Shown here one piece after another: positions 25,354 through 35,985 of a stretch of 64,000 nucleotides of DNA (position 1 is its first letter; each line of letters begins with the position of its first letter). This DNA comes from Granulicella sp. L60 (GTDB lineage Bacteria; Acidobacteriota; Terriglobia; Terriglobales; Acidobacteriaceae): contig NZ_LMUR01000018.1 in assembly GCF_009765825.1 (NCBI RefSeq), forward strand, positions 182,071 through 246,070, in the 5' to 3' direction. The translations under genes were made by a program, and so were the position numbers. Below the pieces are notes generated by a model. It was not told where the DNA came from. It worked only from the letters and a program-made list of their open reading frames with translations, and searched no databases.

Positions 25354-26124
25354 ATGAGTTCAGTACTGAACCTTGGCCGTACTCTGTTTGCCATCGCGAT
25401 TGCGGCGTTTGGTCTTCAATATATTCTCTTCGCAACCGGACAGAAGGGGCCAATTCCTGGTGCGCCGTGGTACCCCGCATCCGTTGGTGTAGCGTGGCTG
25501 GCAGCGATTGTATTGATTGCAGTCGCGGTGGGTCTGTTCGTTGGAGGGGCTGCGCGGCATGTGGCTGTGCTTCTGGACGCCGGCTTGTCGTTGCGGATTC
25601 TGTTCTTTCATCTGCCTTTGCTGATCGCCCATCCTCGCGATCCGGGGCAGTGGACGACGTTGTTCGAGGTTCTCGCGATATCAGGAGGAGCCGCGGTTCT
25701 TGCGGAACTTTCGCCTGAGGGGCTAAGTTCGTCGCCGCGATGGAATCGGATCGTTGATTTAAACGCCAAGGTTGGAGTCTTTTGCATTGCGGTGTCGCTG
25801 GTGGTCTTCGCGGTGCAGCACTTCATGTATGCGCAATTTGTCGCGACGCTGATTCCTGCGTGGATTCCCGCTCGACTGTTTTGGGCGTACTCTACCGGTG
25901 CGGCGTTTGTTGCTGCGGCGCTGGCGATGACGACGAAGATGATGGCCCGGCTGGCGTCGTTGCTGCTGGGCGTGATGTTTCTGCTGTGGGTGATTATCCT
26001 GCACGGTCCGCGGGTGATGCATGCGATCCAGAGTGGCGATGAGGTGACTAGCCTGTTTGTTGCATTGGCGATGAGCGGAATAGGTTTTATTCTGACGGAG
26101 CGGTTCGCCAGGCAACGTGCTTGA
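25354..26124 (+). CDS. Integral membrane protein, DoxX-like, function unknown
   Basis: 256 aa, mostly hydrophobic, with about seven or eight predicted helices. It opens with LNLGRTLFAIAIAAFGLQYILFATG, and a similar module begins again at about residue 135 (LNAKVGVFCIAVSLVVFAVQHFMY), pointing to an internal duplication. This resembles the four-helix DoxX-type unit repeated twice. GGGGGGAG lies upstream of the ATG. No partner gene is evident. Confidence 0.6.
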   Translation: MSSVLNLGRTLFAIAIAAFGLQYILFATGQKGPIPGAPWYPASVGVAWLAAIVLIAVAVGLFVGGAARHVAVLLDAGLSLRILFFHLPLLIAHPRDPGQWTTLFEVLAISGGAAVLAELSPEGLSSSPRWNRIVDLNAKVGVFCIAVSLVVFAVQHFMYAQFVATLIPAWIPARLFWAYSTGAAFVAAALAMTTKMMARLASLLLGVMFLLWVIILHGPRVMHAIQSGDEVTSLFVALAMSGIGFILTERFARQRA

Positions 26125-26170
26125 GGCTGCGAGACAGTAAGCTGGACGATGATGGGGAAGGTGGGCAGGC

Positions 26171-27352
26171 TTGTCGCAACAAAGCAGAGCAATGGGACAA
26201 GAGGAGCAGGCTAGGCTGGCGTGGATGGCGTTGACGCTGACGCCGGGCATGGGGCCGACGCGGATCTGGAAGGCGACGGGACGGCTGGGCGCGGCGGAGC
26301 GGCTATTCGAGGCTTCGCTGACGGAGCTTGAGGGGTTGGGAATGCCGGCGAAGTCGGCGCAGTTCGTCTTCGAGGGCAAGGCTCGAACGGCTGCCGTCGA
26401 CGAGATGCGCAGGACGTCGGAGGCCGGCGGACAGATTCTGACGCCCGAGGACGAGGCGTACCCGGAGCGGCTGCGAGAGATCTATGACCCGCCGACGGTG
26501 CTGTGGATTCGCGGAGATGTAGAGCTGCTGGCGAGGCCGGGAATAGCGGTTGTGGGGACGCGGAGTCCTTCGCCCTACGGCGCGGGCATGGCGGAGCTGC
26601 TCTCGCGCGATCTGGCGAACCGGCGGCTCGTCATTCTGAGCGGAATGGCACGTGGCGTCGACACAGCGGCGCACAAGGGAGCGATCGACGCCGGAGGCAA
26701 GACCGTCGCGGTCTGGGGAACGGGGATCGACGTCATCTATCCCAAGGAGAACAAGAAGCTGGCGGAGAGCATAGTGGCAAGTGGCGGGACGATCGTCAGC
26801 GAATATCCGCTGGGAACGTTCCCCGCGCCGCAGAACTTTCCCATTCGCAACCGCATCTTGAGCGGAATGAGCGTCGGCGTGCTGGTGATCGAGGCGGCCG
26901 AGTACAGCGGCACAAGAATTACGGCACGGTGCGCGATGGAGCAGAATCGCGACGTCTACGCCGTTCCCGGAAACGTCACGAACAAGAACGCCTGGGGGCC
27001 TAACACGCTGATAAAGCAGGGTGCCAAGCTGACCGCAACGTGGGAGGATATCTGGGAAGATCTGCCGTCCCAGATACGGCTGCAACTGGAGGACGAGTTG
27101 GAGGCCACGTCGAGCCCCGGTGAATCGAAGGCGGGTGGCACTGCATCTCTCTTTAATGAGACGCCGATGCCAGCGCAGGAACGGATCGTCTTCGACCGGC
27201 TGAGGCACGACGAATCCACGCAGCTGGACGAGTTGATCGAGCAGCTGGAGGCTGAGTTGGGGTCTGCGGAGATCTTCACGGCGCTGTTTGAACTGGAGCT
27301 TGCGGGGCGGGTAAGGCAGTTGCCCGGCAAAAATTATGTGCGGGCATTTTAG
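26171..27352 (+). CDS. dprA: DNA-processing protein DprA/Smf
   Basis: 393 aa from a TTG at 26171 (AAGGTG upstream; an ATG seven codons later is an alternative). An N-terminal helical domain with LTPGMGPTRIWK is followed by the Rossmann-like core (VVGTRSPSPYG, ILSGMARGVDTAAHKGA, NRILSGMSVGVLVIEA) and a C-terminal winged-helix-like region. DprA loads RecA on incoming single-stranded DNA during natural transformation. It lies directly upstream of topA, a common arrangement. Confidence 0.93.
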   Translation: MSQQSRAMGQEEQARLAWMALTLTPGMGPTRIWKATGRLGAAERLFEASLTELEGLGMPAKSAQFVFEGKARTAAVDEMRRTSEAGGQILTPEDEAYPERLREIYDPPTVLWIRGDVELLARPGIAVVGTRSPSPYGAGMAELLSRDLANRRLVILSGMARGVDTAAHKGAIDAGGKTVAVWGTGIDVIYPKENKKLAESIVASGGTIVSEYPLGTFPAPQNFPIRNRILSGMSVGVLVIEAAEYSGTRITARCAMEQNRDVYAVPGNVTNKNAWGPNTLIKQGAKLTATWEDIWEDLPSQIRLQLEDELEATSSPGESKAGGTASLFNETPMPAQERIVFDRLRHDESTQLDELIEQLEAELGSAEIFTALFELELAGRVRQLPGKNYVRAF

Positions 27353-27624
27353 GCCGCACCGCCGAAGCGCGATTCCTGCGTCGCGGCAAAGCTAGCAAAA
27401 AACAAGCTAAGTGCAAGCTGTCATAGGCTTTGACGGTCTTGTGATGGTGCGTCTTTGAGCGCAGAAACAATAAGTCGGCGGATGACTTTTTCCACCGGCC
27501 TTCGTCAGTTGAGGAATTGTAACGGGATGACGCGTTTGCGGAAACCGTGTTAGGTTCGCAAGGGAACAAGGAAGAAGATGGAACGTTTCGCCTCGGCGTT
27601 GCGTTCCGGGTATGAAGGGAACGA

Positions 27625-30513
27625 ATGGGCAAATCACTTGTGATCGTCGAATCGCCTGCGAAGGCGAAGACGATCAATAAATATCTCGGCAGCGACTACA
27701 TCGTGGAGGCCTCAATCGGCCACATCATGGACCTGCCAAAGAACGACATCGGCGTGGAGCTGAAGCGGCGCACGTTCGAGCCGACGCTGATCGTGTCGCC
27801 GGGCAAAGAAAAGGTAGTAGACCGACTGAAGAAGCTCGCAGCAAAGGCCGACATGGTTTATCTCGCGCCCGACCCGGACCGCGAAGGCGAGGCGATTGCT
27901 GCGCACCTCTCGATGCAGCTTCTGCCGGTGGTGAAGGACAAGTCGAGGATTCGGCGCGTCACCTTTAATGAGATCACCAAGAAAGCGGTGCAGGCGGCCT
28001 TTGCCCATGCACGCGATGTGGACGAGAACCTTGTGGATGCGCAACAGACCCGCCGTGTGCTGGACCGGCTGGTGGGCTACCAGGTCTCTCCGCTGCTGTG
28101 GGATAAGGTGCGGCGCGGCCTCTCGGCGGGACGCGTTCAGACGGTGGCGCTGCGTCTGATCGTGGAGCGCGAGCAGGAGATCAACGACTTCAACCCGGTC
28201 GAGTACTGGACCATCGACGCACAGCTTCAGCCCACCGCGGGCAAGCAGAGCTTTGTCGCTCGCTTCGTCGGAGTGAACGGCACACCGTCGCGCGTTGCGA
28301 ACGGAAAAGATGAAGAGGGCAAGGAGCAGTTTCTCTCGAACGCACTCCCCGATAAAGAGTCGGTCGACGAGGTGGTCGGCGAACTGAAGGGTGCGAAGTG
28401 GAGCGTACGCTCGGTCGAGAAGAAAGAGCGCAGAAGCAATCCGAAGGCTCCGTTCACCACCAGCAAGCTGCAACAGGATGCCTCCGGCCGCCTCGGCTTC
28501 AACGTGCGCCGCACCATGGGCGTGGCCCAGCGGCTGTACGAGGGCGTGGAGATCGGCGCAGAGGGCACGGTCGGCCTCATCACCTACATGCGTACCGACT
28601 CCACCCGCGTCAGCGCCGATGCCATCGCGGATGCGCGCACATTTATCGGCAAGCTGGGAGCGAACTACCTGCCGGCAACTCCGAACGAGTATGTCGGCAA
28701 GAAGCAGGCCCAGGCGCAGGACGCGCACGAAGCCATTCGTCCGACCAACGTCAGCTTCACGCCGGACTCGATCCGGAAGTATCTCAGCGACGAGCAGTAC
28801 AGGCTCTACAAACTCATCTGGCAGCGCTTCGTCTCCAGCCAGATGACGCCCGCGATCTTCGACCAGACGACGGTGGACATCGTCGCCCAGGCGAAGCTCG
28901 CTTATGACTTCCGAGTGACCGGCAGCGTGCTTAAGTTCGACGGACATCTGAAGTTCGAAGAGGAAGAGAAGCGCGCAAGACAAGCTGCGAAGGACAAGGC
29001 CGCGAAGGAAGAGGCCGCTGCGAAGCCTGCGGAAGCGGAGTCCGAGGGCGAGGACGGCGAGGCAGACAGCAGACTGCCGGAGCTGAACAACGGAGAGGCT
29101 CTGCGTCTGGAGAAGCTGGACCCGCTGCAGAAGTTTACCCAGCCGCCGCCGCGCTACAACGAAGCCAGTCTGGTGAAGACCCTTGAAGAGAAGGGAATCG
29201 GACGGCCTTCGACGTACGCCTCCATCATTAATACGATTCAGGATCGCGACTACGTGAAGAAGATCCAGGCCAAGTTTGTGCCGACCGAGATTGGAACGGT
29301 CGTCACCAAGCTGCTGGTGAAGAACTTCCCGTATATCTTCGACACAGCGTACACGGCCACGCTCGAAGGCGAACTGGATGCGGTCGAAGACGGCAAGGAA
29401 CGATGGACCGATCTTCTGAACGGCTTCTACGATCACTTCGAGAAGGAGTTGAACGTCGCCGGCAAGAACATGGAAGACATCAAGCGGATGGAGGAGAAGA
29501 CCGACGAGGTCTGCGACAACTGCGGCAGTCCGCTGATTCTGAAGTGGGGCAAGTTCGGCAGCTTCTACTCCTGCAGCAACTTCACCAAGGTAAAGCCGAT
29601 GACGGTTGCGGCTGGTCCGTGGAAGAAGGACTCAAAGGCCGTGACGAAGAAGATCACGACGGCGTTCTCGTTTCCGATTATCGTGAAGGCGATGATCGAA
29701 GATGTGACCGAGTACTCGAAAGAGACCCTGAATGTGAAGGAGCTGGCGGCTGCGATCGATGAGGCCGCACGAGCAGGCAAGAAGGTGACGGCGGAGCCCT
29801 TCAGCTGCGATTTCACCAAGGAGAACTTCGCCGCCAAGCCCGACCTGAGCGCTCCCGGAGCCGACGAGGTCGCCGAAGAGGAGTTCTGCGACAACTGCGG
29901 ACGAGTGATGGTGCTTCGCAATGGGCCGTGGGGTCCGTTCATGGCCTGCCCCGGCTACAACGAAGATCCGCCGTGCAAGACGATTCGCAAGCTGAACCAG
30001 AAGGTGCAGCAGAAGCCTCCGGTGCAGCTCGAAGAGGCCTGCCCCAAGTGCGGCAAACCGCTGCTCCTGCGCAACGGTCAGTACGGCGAGTTCATCAGCT
30101 GCAGCGGATATCCAAAGTGCAAGTACATCAAGCAGGAGCTGCTGGACGTCAAGTGTCCGAAGGACGGCGGCGACATCGCCGTGCGCAAGACCAAGCGCGG
30201 CGACCTGTTCTACGGCTGCGTGAACTATCCGAAGTGCGACTTCGCTTCGAACCTGAAGCTGGTCAACCAGACCTGCCCCAACTGCGACAGCGCATACGTG
30301 CTCGAGGTCGCCAACGACAAGGGAACGTTCCTGGTCTGCCCCAACAACCGTGAGGCTCTGCCGAAGCGCCGCAAGAAGAAGGGCGCGCCGGACGAGGAGC
30401 CGACCACGCCGGCCTGCACGTACGAGGAGAAGATCGGCGGCCCGGCTCCGGTTCCGATTCCAGAGATGCCGGACCCGGCGAAGACCCGGGCGGTCGTCGA
30501 GAGCGTAGCTTAA
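27625..30513 (+). CDS. topA: DNA topoisomerase I with extended zinc-finger tail
   Basis: 962 aa. It comprises a Toprim domain at the start (LVIVESPAKAKTINKYLG, with DPDREGEAIA), the catalytic tyrosine Y321 in GLITYMRTDSTRVS, and a C-terminal array of cysteine-rich modules. The modules include CDNCGSPLILKWGKFGSFYSC, CDNCGRVM, CPKCGKPLLLRNGQYGEFISC, a degenerate CPKDGG and CPNCDSAY. The long Lys/Ala/Glu-rich insertion near residues 450-485 is low complexity. It relaxes negative supercoils. A GAACGAATG lies at the start. The next gene begins 22 bases after the stop. Confidence 0.96.
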   Translation: MGKSLVIVESPAKAKTINKYLGSDYIVEASIGHIMDLPKNDIGVELKRRTFEPTLIVSPGKEKVVDRLKKLAAKADMVYLAPDPDREGEAIAAHLSMQLLPVVKDKSRIRRVTFNEITKKAVQAAFAHARDVDENLVDAQQTRRVLDRLVGYQVSPLLWDKVRRGLSAGRVQTVALRLIVEREQEINDFNPVEYWTIDAQLQPTAGKQSFVARFVGVNGTPSRVANGKDEEGKEQFLSNALPDKESVDEVVGELKGAKWSVRSVEKKERRSNPKAPFTTSKLQQDASGRLGFNVRRTMGVAQRLYEGVEIGAEGTVGLITYMRTDSTRVSADAIADARTFIGKLGANYLPATPNEYVGKKQAQAQDAHEAIRPTNVSFTPDSIRKYLSDEQYRLYKLIWQRFVSSQMTPAIFDQTTVDIVAQAKLAYDFRVTGSVLKFDGHLKFEEEEKRARQAAKDKAAKEEAAAKPAEAESEGEDGEADSRLPELNNGEALRLEKLDPLQKFTQPPPRYNEASLVKTLEEKGIGRPSTYASIINTIQDRDYVKKIQAKFVPTEIGTVVTKLLVKNFPYIFDTAYTATLEGELDAVEDGKERWTDLLNGFYDHFEKELNVAGKNMEDIKRMEEKTDEVCDNCGSPLILKWGKFGSFYSCSNFTKVKPMTVAAGPWKKDSKAVTKKITTAFSFPIIVKAMIEDVTEYSKETLNVKELAAAIDEAARAGKKVTAEPFSCDFTKENFAAKPDLSAPGADEVAEEEFCDNCGRVMVLRNGPWGPFMACPGYNEDPPCKTIRKLNQKVQQKPPVQLEEACPKCGKPLLLRNGQYGEFISCSGYPKCKYIKQELLDVKCPKDGGDIAVRKTKRGDLFYGCVNYPKCDFASNLKLVNQTCPNCDSAYVLEVANDKGTFLVCPNNREALPKRRKKKGAPDEEPTTPACTYEEKIGGPAPVPIPEMPDPAKTRAVVESVA

Positions 30514-30535
30514 ACCAAGGGCATAAGGACGAAGA

Positions 30536-30961
30536 ATGGCAACTGCTGCAGATGCGGAACTGATATTGAAGCTGTATGAGATTCGACGGGAAGAGACGCT
30601 GCGGAAGGCGAGGCGCTTCCTGGTATTCGACTTTCAGCCAAAGACGGTGGAGGAGCTGCGGGTAGTGTCGAGAGACACCGGCTCGGAGCACAACCCGTCC
30701 TGGCGGCAGACGTTGAGCTACTGGGAGATGGCCGCCTCCTTCGTTCTGCGCGGCGCGCTCGACGCAGACCTCTTCCTGGACTCGAGCGTGGAGGGCATCC
30801 TCCTCTACGCCAAGTTTCACCACTTCCACGCCGAGACGGAGAAGCAGAGCGGAAACCCCTTCATGGGCCAGACTGCCCGGCTGATCGCCGCCTATCCGGC
30901 AGCGCAGGCTCGGTATGAGGTGTTTCTGAAGTCGTTTGGGGTCACCAAAACCGCTGCATAA
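30536..30961 (+). CDS. Small conserved-looking protein after topA, unknown function
   Basis: 141 aa, cytoplasmic, largely helical. It has the segments YEIRREETLRKARRFLVFDF and LSYWEMAASFVLRGALDADLF; no family is recognised. It is 22 bases downstream of topA on the same strand, so probably co-transcribed. A purine-rich AAGGACGAAG lies upstream of the ATG. Confidence 0.6.
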   Translation: MATAADAELILKLYEIRREETLRKARRFLVFDFQPKTVEELRVVSRDTGSEHNPSWRQTLSYWEMAASFVLRGALDADLFLDSSVEGILLYAKFHHFHAETEKQSGNPFMGQTARLIAAYPAAQARYEVFLKSFGVTKTAA

Positions 30962-31111
30962 GGGCGGGAGGGGGACCGGACACGCCCTTTCCCTTATGCA
31001 TCATTTCTGTTACAAATGGACAATGGTCCCAGGGCCAGAAGTTCGATGGCGAGGTCCGGCGCACGTCCCTGTTCCCGCCGTAAACCTTTGAAAAGAAATG
31101 GGTAGTGGACT

Positions 31112-31396
31112 ATGGCAAAGGCAGTTTGGAATGGCCAGACACTGGCAGAGAGCGAAACATACGAGACTGTCGAAGGGAACATCTACTTCCCCGAGGAGTC
31201 GGTAAAACGGGAGTTTTTTAAATCCAGTTCGACGACCTCAAGTTGCCCATGGAAGGGGCAGGCGCGTTACTACACGATCGTGGTTGACGGACAGGAAAAT
31301 CCGGATGCGGCCTGGTACTACCCCGATCCGAAGCCGGCGGCACGAAATGTGAAGCATCACGTCGCCTTCTGGCGGGGTGTAGAGATCATCAAGTAG
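31112..31396 (+). CDS. DUF427 protein
   Basis: 94 aa, matching DUF427 throughout: GQTLAESETYETVEGNIYFP, SSTTSSCPWKGQARYYTI, a VDGQEN turn, AAWYYPDPKPAARNVKHHVAF and FWRGVEI. It is a small beta-rich single-domain protein. The biochemical role is unknown. It stands alone and is followed by a strong terminator. Confidence 0.92.
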   Translation: MAKAVWNGQTLAESETYETVEGNIYFPEESVKREFFKSSSTTSSCPWKGQARYYTIVVDGQENPDAAWYYPDPKPAARNVKHHVAFWRGVEIIK

Positions 31397-31423
31397 CTGA
31401 TTCTACAGCTTTAGAGAATTTTG

Positions 31424-31456
31424 AAGCGGGAGGGGCTATCTGCCTCTCCCGCTTTG
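31424..31456 (+). terminator. Rho-independent terminator between DUF427 and histidine kinase genes
   Basis: The stem AAGCGGGAGGGGC pairs with GCCTCTCCCGCTT around a 5-base loop, followed by TGCTTT. It sits between convergent genes and can serve both. Confidence 0.8.
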
Positions 31457-31471
31457 CTTTAGTGCGCCGCT

Positions 31472-32980
31472 TTAGTAAGCCTCCGCACGTTCGAGCGGGA
31501 GCCGGATCTGGAGACAGGTCGCGCCCGGCTTCGACTCTACCGTGACGAAGCCGGAGTGCTTGCTGACGATGCGTTGAACTGTATCCAGCCCAAGTCCCAG
31601 GCCGCGGCCGGGAGCTTTAGTGGTGAAGAATGGCTCGAAGATGCGCGACCGGATCGACGGATCGATGCCCGGGCCAGAGTCCCACACCTCCACCAGCGCA
31701 AGCTCTCCGCTAAGATGCGTGGTGAGTCGCAGGGTGCCGCGGTCGTGCATGGCCTCCAGGGCGTTTTCGATCAACGAGGTCCAGACCTGGTTGAGCTCGC
31801 TGCCGTAGGCGCTGACGGGCGGTAGCTCGGGATCGAAGTCCAGCTCGACCGAGACGTTCTTCAGCCGCGAGTTGAACATCACCAGCGTGTTTTCCAGCGA
31901 CTGCGCCAGATCGACGTCCTGAATCGGCGCCTGATCCATATACGAGTAGTCCTTGATGGCGCTGATGAGATCGAAGATGCGTACCGTCGAGTCCACGACC
32001 GTCTCGGCCATGCGTTCGACCCGCAGCGCGCTGGCCACCGTAGCGATCGCCACCGGCAGGGTCTCAGCGTTCGTAATGGCAGCCAGATCGTCCAGCAGAT
32101 CGATCGCCAGTGTCGTCTCCGAGAGCGCCGGAGCAATGGTCCAGGGCTGGGGAACGTTGTGGTCGGTCAGCCAGCGCATCAGGATAGCCTCGCGATCCGT
32201 GGCGGCCAGCGGGCTCTGCAACGCCTGCGCGGAGGCCGAGAACGCCTCAATACGATCGCGCGCGTTCTGTACCCACTTCATATAGTTGTCGGTCTGCTCC
32301 GTGGTGAGCGAGAGCTTCCCCAGCTGATACTTCTGATTGCCATACTCGCGCAGTTCGCGAAACAGGCTTGCAGCCGACCGCTGCGCTGCCGAGGCCGGGT
32401 TGTTCAGCTCATGCGCGAGATTCGCCGCCAGCTTCCCCAGCGCCGCCAGCTTCTCCGCCTGCTGTTCCATGCGCGTAATCTCGCGAACCCTGTCCAGCAT
32501 CAGCGAGACGCAGCGCTGCGCCATCGACGGAATCGCCGCCAGCATGTCGGGAAACAGCGTCTGTGGAATATCCAGCGCCCACACCGTTCCGATCGCGTAT
32601 CCATCCCCTCCATAGCCCTTCATGCGCGAGAACGGCAGCATCCCGGTCAACTGGCTCGCCCGTCCGATAAACAGCGCAATCGGCCCGGAGTGGCGCCGCC
32701 GTACCTGCACCTCGCCGCGCAGGATGATGTTCATACTCACCGCCGGCTCGTTCTCGCGAAACAGCAGCGCGCGGTCCCCGCCCACACGCTCCCGGCCGTG
32801 CGTCGCCAGCCACGTGTACTCCTCTTCCGTAAGTCCGTCGAGCACATTCACATTGCGCAGCGCGGCGATGATCTCGGCCAGCGGCGTAGGCTCAGCCGGC
32901 GCGTCCGCCAAAACCTGCGGCTCTACCGGGCTCGCAGGCAGCGTTTCGGCCGGAACTTCATAGCTATCCAGTGTGGCCAT
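31472..32980 (-). CDS. Sensor histidine kinase with cyclic-nucleotide-binding-like sensor domain
   Basis: 502 aa from the ATG at 32980 (AAGGAG eight bases upstream). Residues about 45-165 form a cNMP-binding-like beta barrel (LLFRENEPAVSMNIILRGEVQV). A HisKA-type dimer domain follows with the phosphorylated histidine H190 in LAHELNNPASAAQ. An ATPase domain at about 385-495 has NALEAM, WDSGPGID and GRGLGLGL boxes. No transmembrane helix is visible, so it is a soluble sensor. It overlaps the DUF4174 gene by 17 bases, which couples the two. No response regulator is adjacent, so it is an orphan kinase. Confidence 0.85.
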   Translation of the reverse strand: MATLDSYEVPAETLPASPVEPQVLADAPAEPTPLAEIIAALRNVNVLDGLTEEEYTWLATHGRERVGGDRALLFRENEPAVSMNIILRGEVQVRRRHSGPIALFIGRASQLTGMLPFSRMKGYGGDGYAIGTVWALDIPQTLFPDMLAAIPSMAQRCVSLMLDRVREITRMEQQAEKLAALGKLAANLAHELNNPASAAQRSAASLFRELREYGNQKYQLGKLSLTTEQTDNYMKWVQNARDRIEAFSASAQALQSPLAATDREAILMRWLTDHNVPQPWTIAPALSETTLAIDLLDDLAAITNAETLPVAIATVASALRVERMAETVVDSTVRIFDLISAIKDYSYMDQAPIQDVDLAQSLENTLVMFNSRLKNVSVELDFDPELPPVSAYGSELNQVWTSLIENALEAMHDRGTLRLTTHLSGELALVEVWDSGPGIDPSIRSRIFEPFFTTKAPGRGLGLGLDTVQRIVSKHSGFVTVESKPGATCLQIRLPLERAEAY

Positions 32981-33443
32981 CTCGAATCTCCTTCTGCCGC
33001 ATCGGCATGGAATCAATCAGCTTCGCCAGTCTCTCCATTGTTACAGGAGTTTGGGATCGAAGTTTTTCACCGCCGTCTTTTCCCACCAGAATAACCGTAA
33101 AATCGCCCGGCCCGATCTGGAATCGCCGCCGCGCCGACGCCGCCTCACCCTGCGCAAGTTCGACCAGATGCCGCCCCGGAAGAATCTCACCCCACTGCTT
33201 CGCGAACGCTTCCTCTTCATCCTGCAGCAGAACCGGCACCGCAAGTATCTGCCGATCCTGCATATCCTGCGTTCGCTGGGCGAGAATCTCCAACTGCTCA
33301 TGCAGGAGCGGATTGTCCGCCGCGGCAAAGATCAGCAGCGGGCGGTAGTCGTGGCGCAGCGAAGCGACGGTGCTTCCGGCAGGGGCCGACGAGAGCGGCA
33401 GCACAGGCATAACGGCAAGAGCGAGTAAAGAAAGATGGATCAT
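32964..33443 (-). CDS. DUF4174 secreted protein
   Basis: 159 aa. A signal peptide (MIHLSLLALAVMPVLPLSSA) is followed by the DUF4174 core: YRPLLIFAAADNPLLHEQ, FTVILVGKDGGEKLRSQ and LIDSMPMRQKEIRDG. The fold is thioredoxin-like without the redox cysteine pair. It is first in a two-gene unit, with its 3' end overlapping the histidine kinase start by 17 bases. This suggests a functional link between an envelope protein and the kinase, though none is known. Confidence 0.87.
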   Translation of the reverse strand: MIHLSLLALAVMPVLPLSSAPAGSTVASLRHDYRPLLIFAAADNPLLHEQLEILAQRTQDMQDRQILAVPVLLQDEEEAFAKQWGEILPGRHLVELAQGEAASARRRFQIGPGDFTVILVGKDGGEKLRSQTPVTMERLAKLIDSMPMRQKEIRDGHTG

Positions 33444-33662
33444 AAGTTTGTCTGGATAGATGCGACATTGGTTGGATGCGGACCGAAGAAACTAAATCTG
33501 TAAAAATTTGTCTTCAATTTGTCTCCTCCACGCACCGGCCTTACAGCCCTGCAAAAAAAGACGGACAGATCTTTCAGATTCGATCTTTCGTCGATCTGCT
33601 TCCGATCTATGTCTGTAGCTACGTAGGTGAGACGTTCGCGGATGCAAACGGATACCAGAAGA

Positions 33663-34160
33663 TTATTCGACCGGCTTCGACACCATGATCAGAAAATCCA
33701 TTGGAGCGGTCTTGTATCCATGCTGCCGGACGAGCGTAGCCAGCTGCGCATAGTGGCGAACGCCATGCAGCAGCGCGTGTTGAAACACCACCTTGCGCGT
33801 TGCCCTCCGACGTCCTGCAGTCAGCGTCCCAAACTCAATCTCTTCATCCCAGTCGACCGCTGCATCCGCAAGCAGACCTCGCAGCATCTCCAGCGCACGC
33901 TCATGAGTCGCGAAGATCTCTTTCGCGCTGCCATAAGGAATCTTCGAGTAATCGGTCGCCTGCAAACCCTGCAGCCTCTCGGCATAACGCAGCTCCGCTG
34001 CAACGATATGTTGTAAAAGCTGCCCGACGCTTTTGCAGTTATAGATATCGCACGGCACCCCAAGCATCTCGGGCTGCGAAGTGGCGAGCGATCTCCAGAT
34101 CGAAGCCGTCGCATCGTTCCACTCCAGCAGCGCGTCTGCACTCAACGAAGGATCGCTCAT
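33663..34160 (-). CDS. DinB-like metal-binding protein
   Basis: 165 aa four-helix protein of the DinB superfamily. It has LLQHIVAAELRYAERLQG and, near the end, ALLHGVRHYAQLATLVRQHG; the three histidines could bind a metal as in DinB/YfiT. Relatives include thiol transferases dependent on bacillithiol or mycothiol, which is notable because a bshB1-like gene is in the window; this is only a suggestion. It lies 89 bases downstream of ilvC. Confidence 0.75.
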   Translation of the reverse strand: MSDPSLSADALLEWNDATASIWRSLATSQPEMLGVPCDIYNCKSVGQLLQHIVAAELRYAERLQGLQATDYSKIPYGSAKEIFATHERALEMLRGLLADAAVDWDEEIEFGTLTAGRRRATRKVVFQHALLHGVRHYAQLATLVRQHGYKTAPMDFLIMVSKPVE

Positions 34161-34249
34161 CTCTTATGTCTCCCACGCGACGTCAGCCCGGACAAAGCCT
34201 CAATCCTCCGAGGCCTCATCCGGCTGCATCGCGAATCAACCAACAGTAA

Positions 34250-35308
<1,059 letters not shown>

Positions 35309-35355
35309 TCAAGTTTAACAAGCGTGGATGTTGATTTGAGGAAGACGTGCTTCGT

Positions 35356-35985
35356 TTATTCCTCTTCTTCGTGCACGTCTTCGAACTCGTTAGTGAGAAG
35401 GTTGGACTTCGGTCTTGCTGCAAAGTCGGGTGTAGACGGCTCGTCGCCATCCGGCGTGCCGAGCGCCTTCAGCACGCGGCTGGTGTGGTGGCCGCGACGC
35501 ATCGCCATGCGGCCTGTGCGCGAGACCTCGAGGATCGTATAGCCGCTCTCGGTGATCACCTGAATCAACCCCTCGATCTTGCTCGCCGCGCCGGTCATCT
35601 CCAGCATCACCGACTCCGGCGCAAGGTCGACCACGCGCGCACGAAACACATTCGCCAGTTCAAAGATCTGCGAGCGCGAGTTCTGCCCCAGCGGATGCGA
35701 AGGCCCCGCCGCAACCTTGATCAAACAAAGCTCGCGGATCACGGCCTCGCTACGCCCTACCTCGTCCACATCCACGGTGATCTCAAGCTTGTAGAGCGAG
35801 GCCCGAATACGATGGGCCGCATGCTCCGGCGCCTCGCACACAATCGTCATGCGCGACACGCTGGCGCGTTCGCTCTCGCCCACGGTCAGCGAGACGATGT
35901 TGATGTTGAGTCGGCGAAACAGCGAAGCAACGCGCGTAAGAACGCCGGGCTTGTCGCTTACAAGAGCTACGAACGTGTGGAGCAT
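35356..35985 (-). CDS. ilvN: Acetolactate synthase small (regulatory) subunit
   Basis: 209 aa. The N-terminal ACT domain begins LHTFVALVSDKPGVLTRVASLFRRLNINIVSL, with a second regulatory part after it. A tail of roughly 40 residues beyond the usual 160-165 is acidic at its end (EFEDVHEEEE). It confers valine feedback on the large subunit IlvB. It overlaps the GNAT gene by 19 bases. Unusually, it is not adjacent to ilvB. Confidence 0.93.
   Translation of the reverse strand: MLHTFVALVSDKPGVLTRVASLFRRLNINIVSLTVGESERASVSRMTIVCEAPEHAAHRIRASLYKLEITVDVDEVGRSEAVIRELCLIKVAAGPSHPLGQNSRSQIFELANVFRARVVDLAPESVMLEMTGAASKIEGLIQVITESGYTILEVSRTGRMAMRRGHHTSRVLKALGTPDGDEPSTPDFAARPKSNLLTNEFEDVHEEEE

Noticed and set aside
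27712..29436. Long minus-strand frame opposite topA
   Set aside because: A composition shadow; the topA catalytic and zinc motifs are all on the plus strand.
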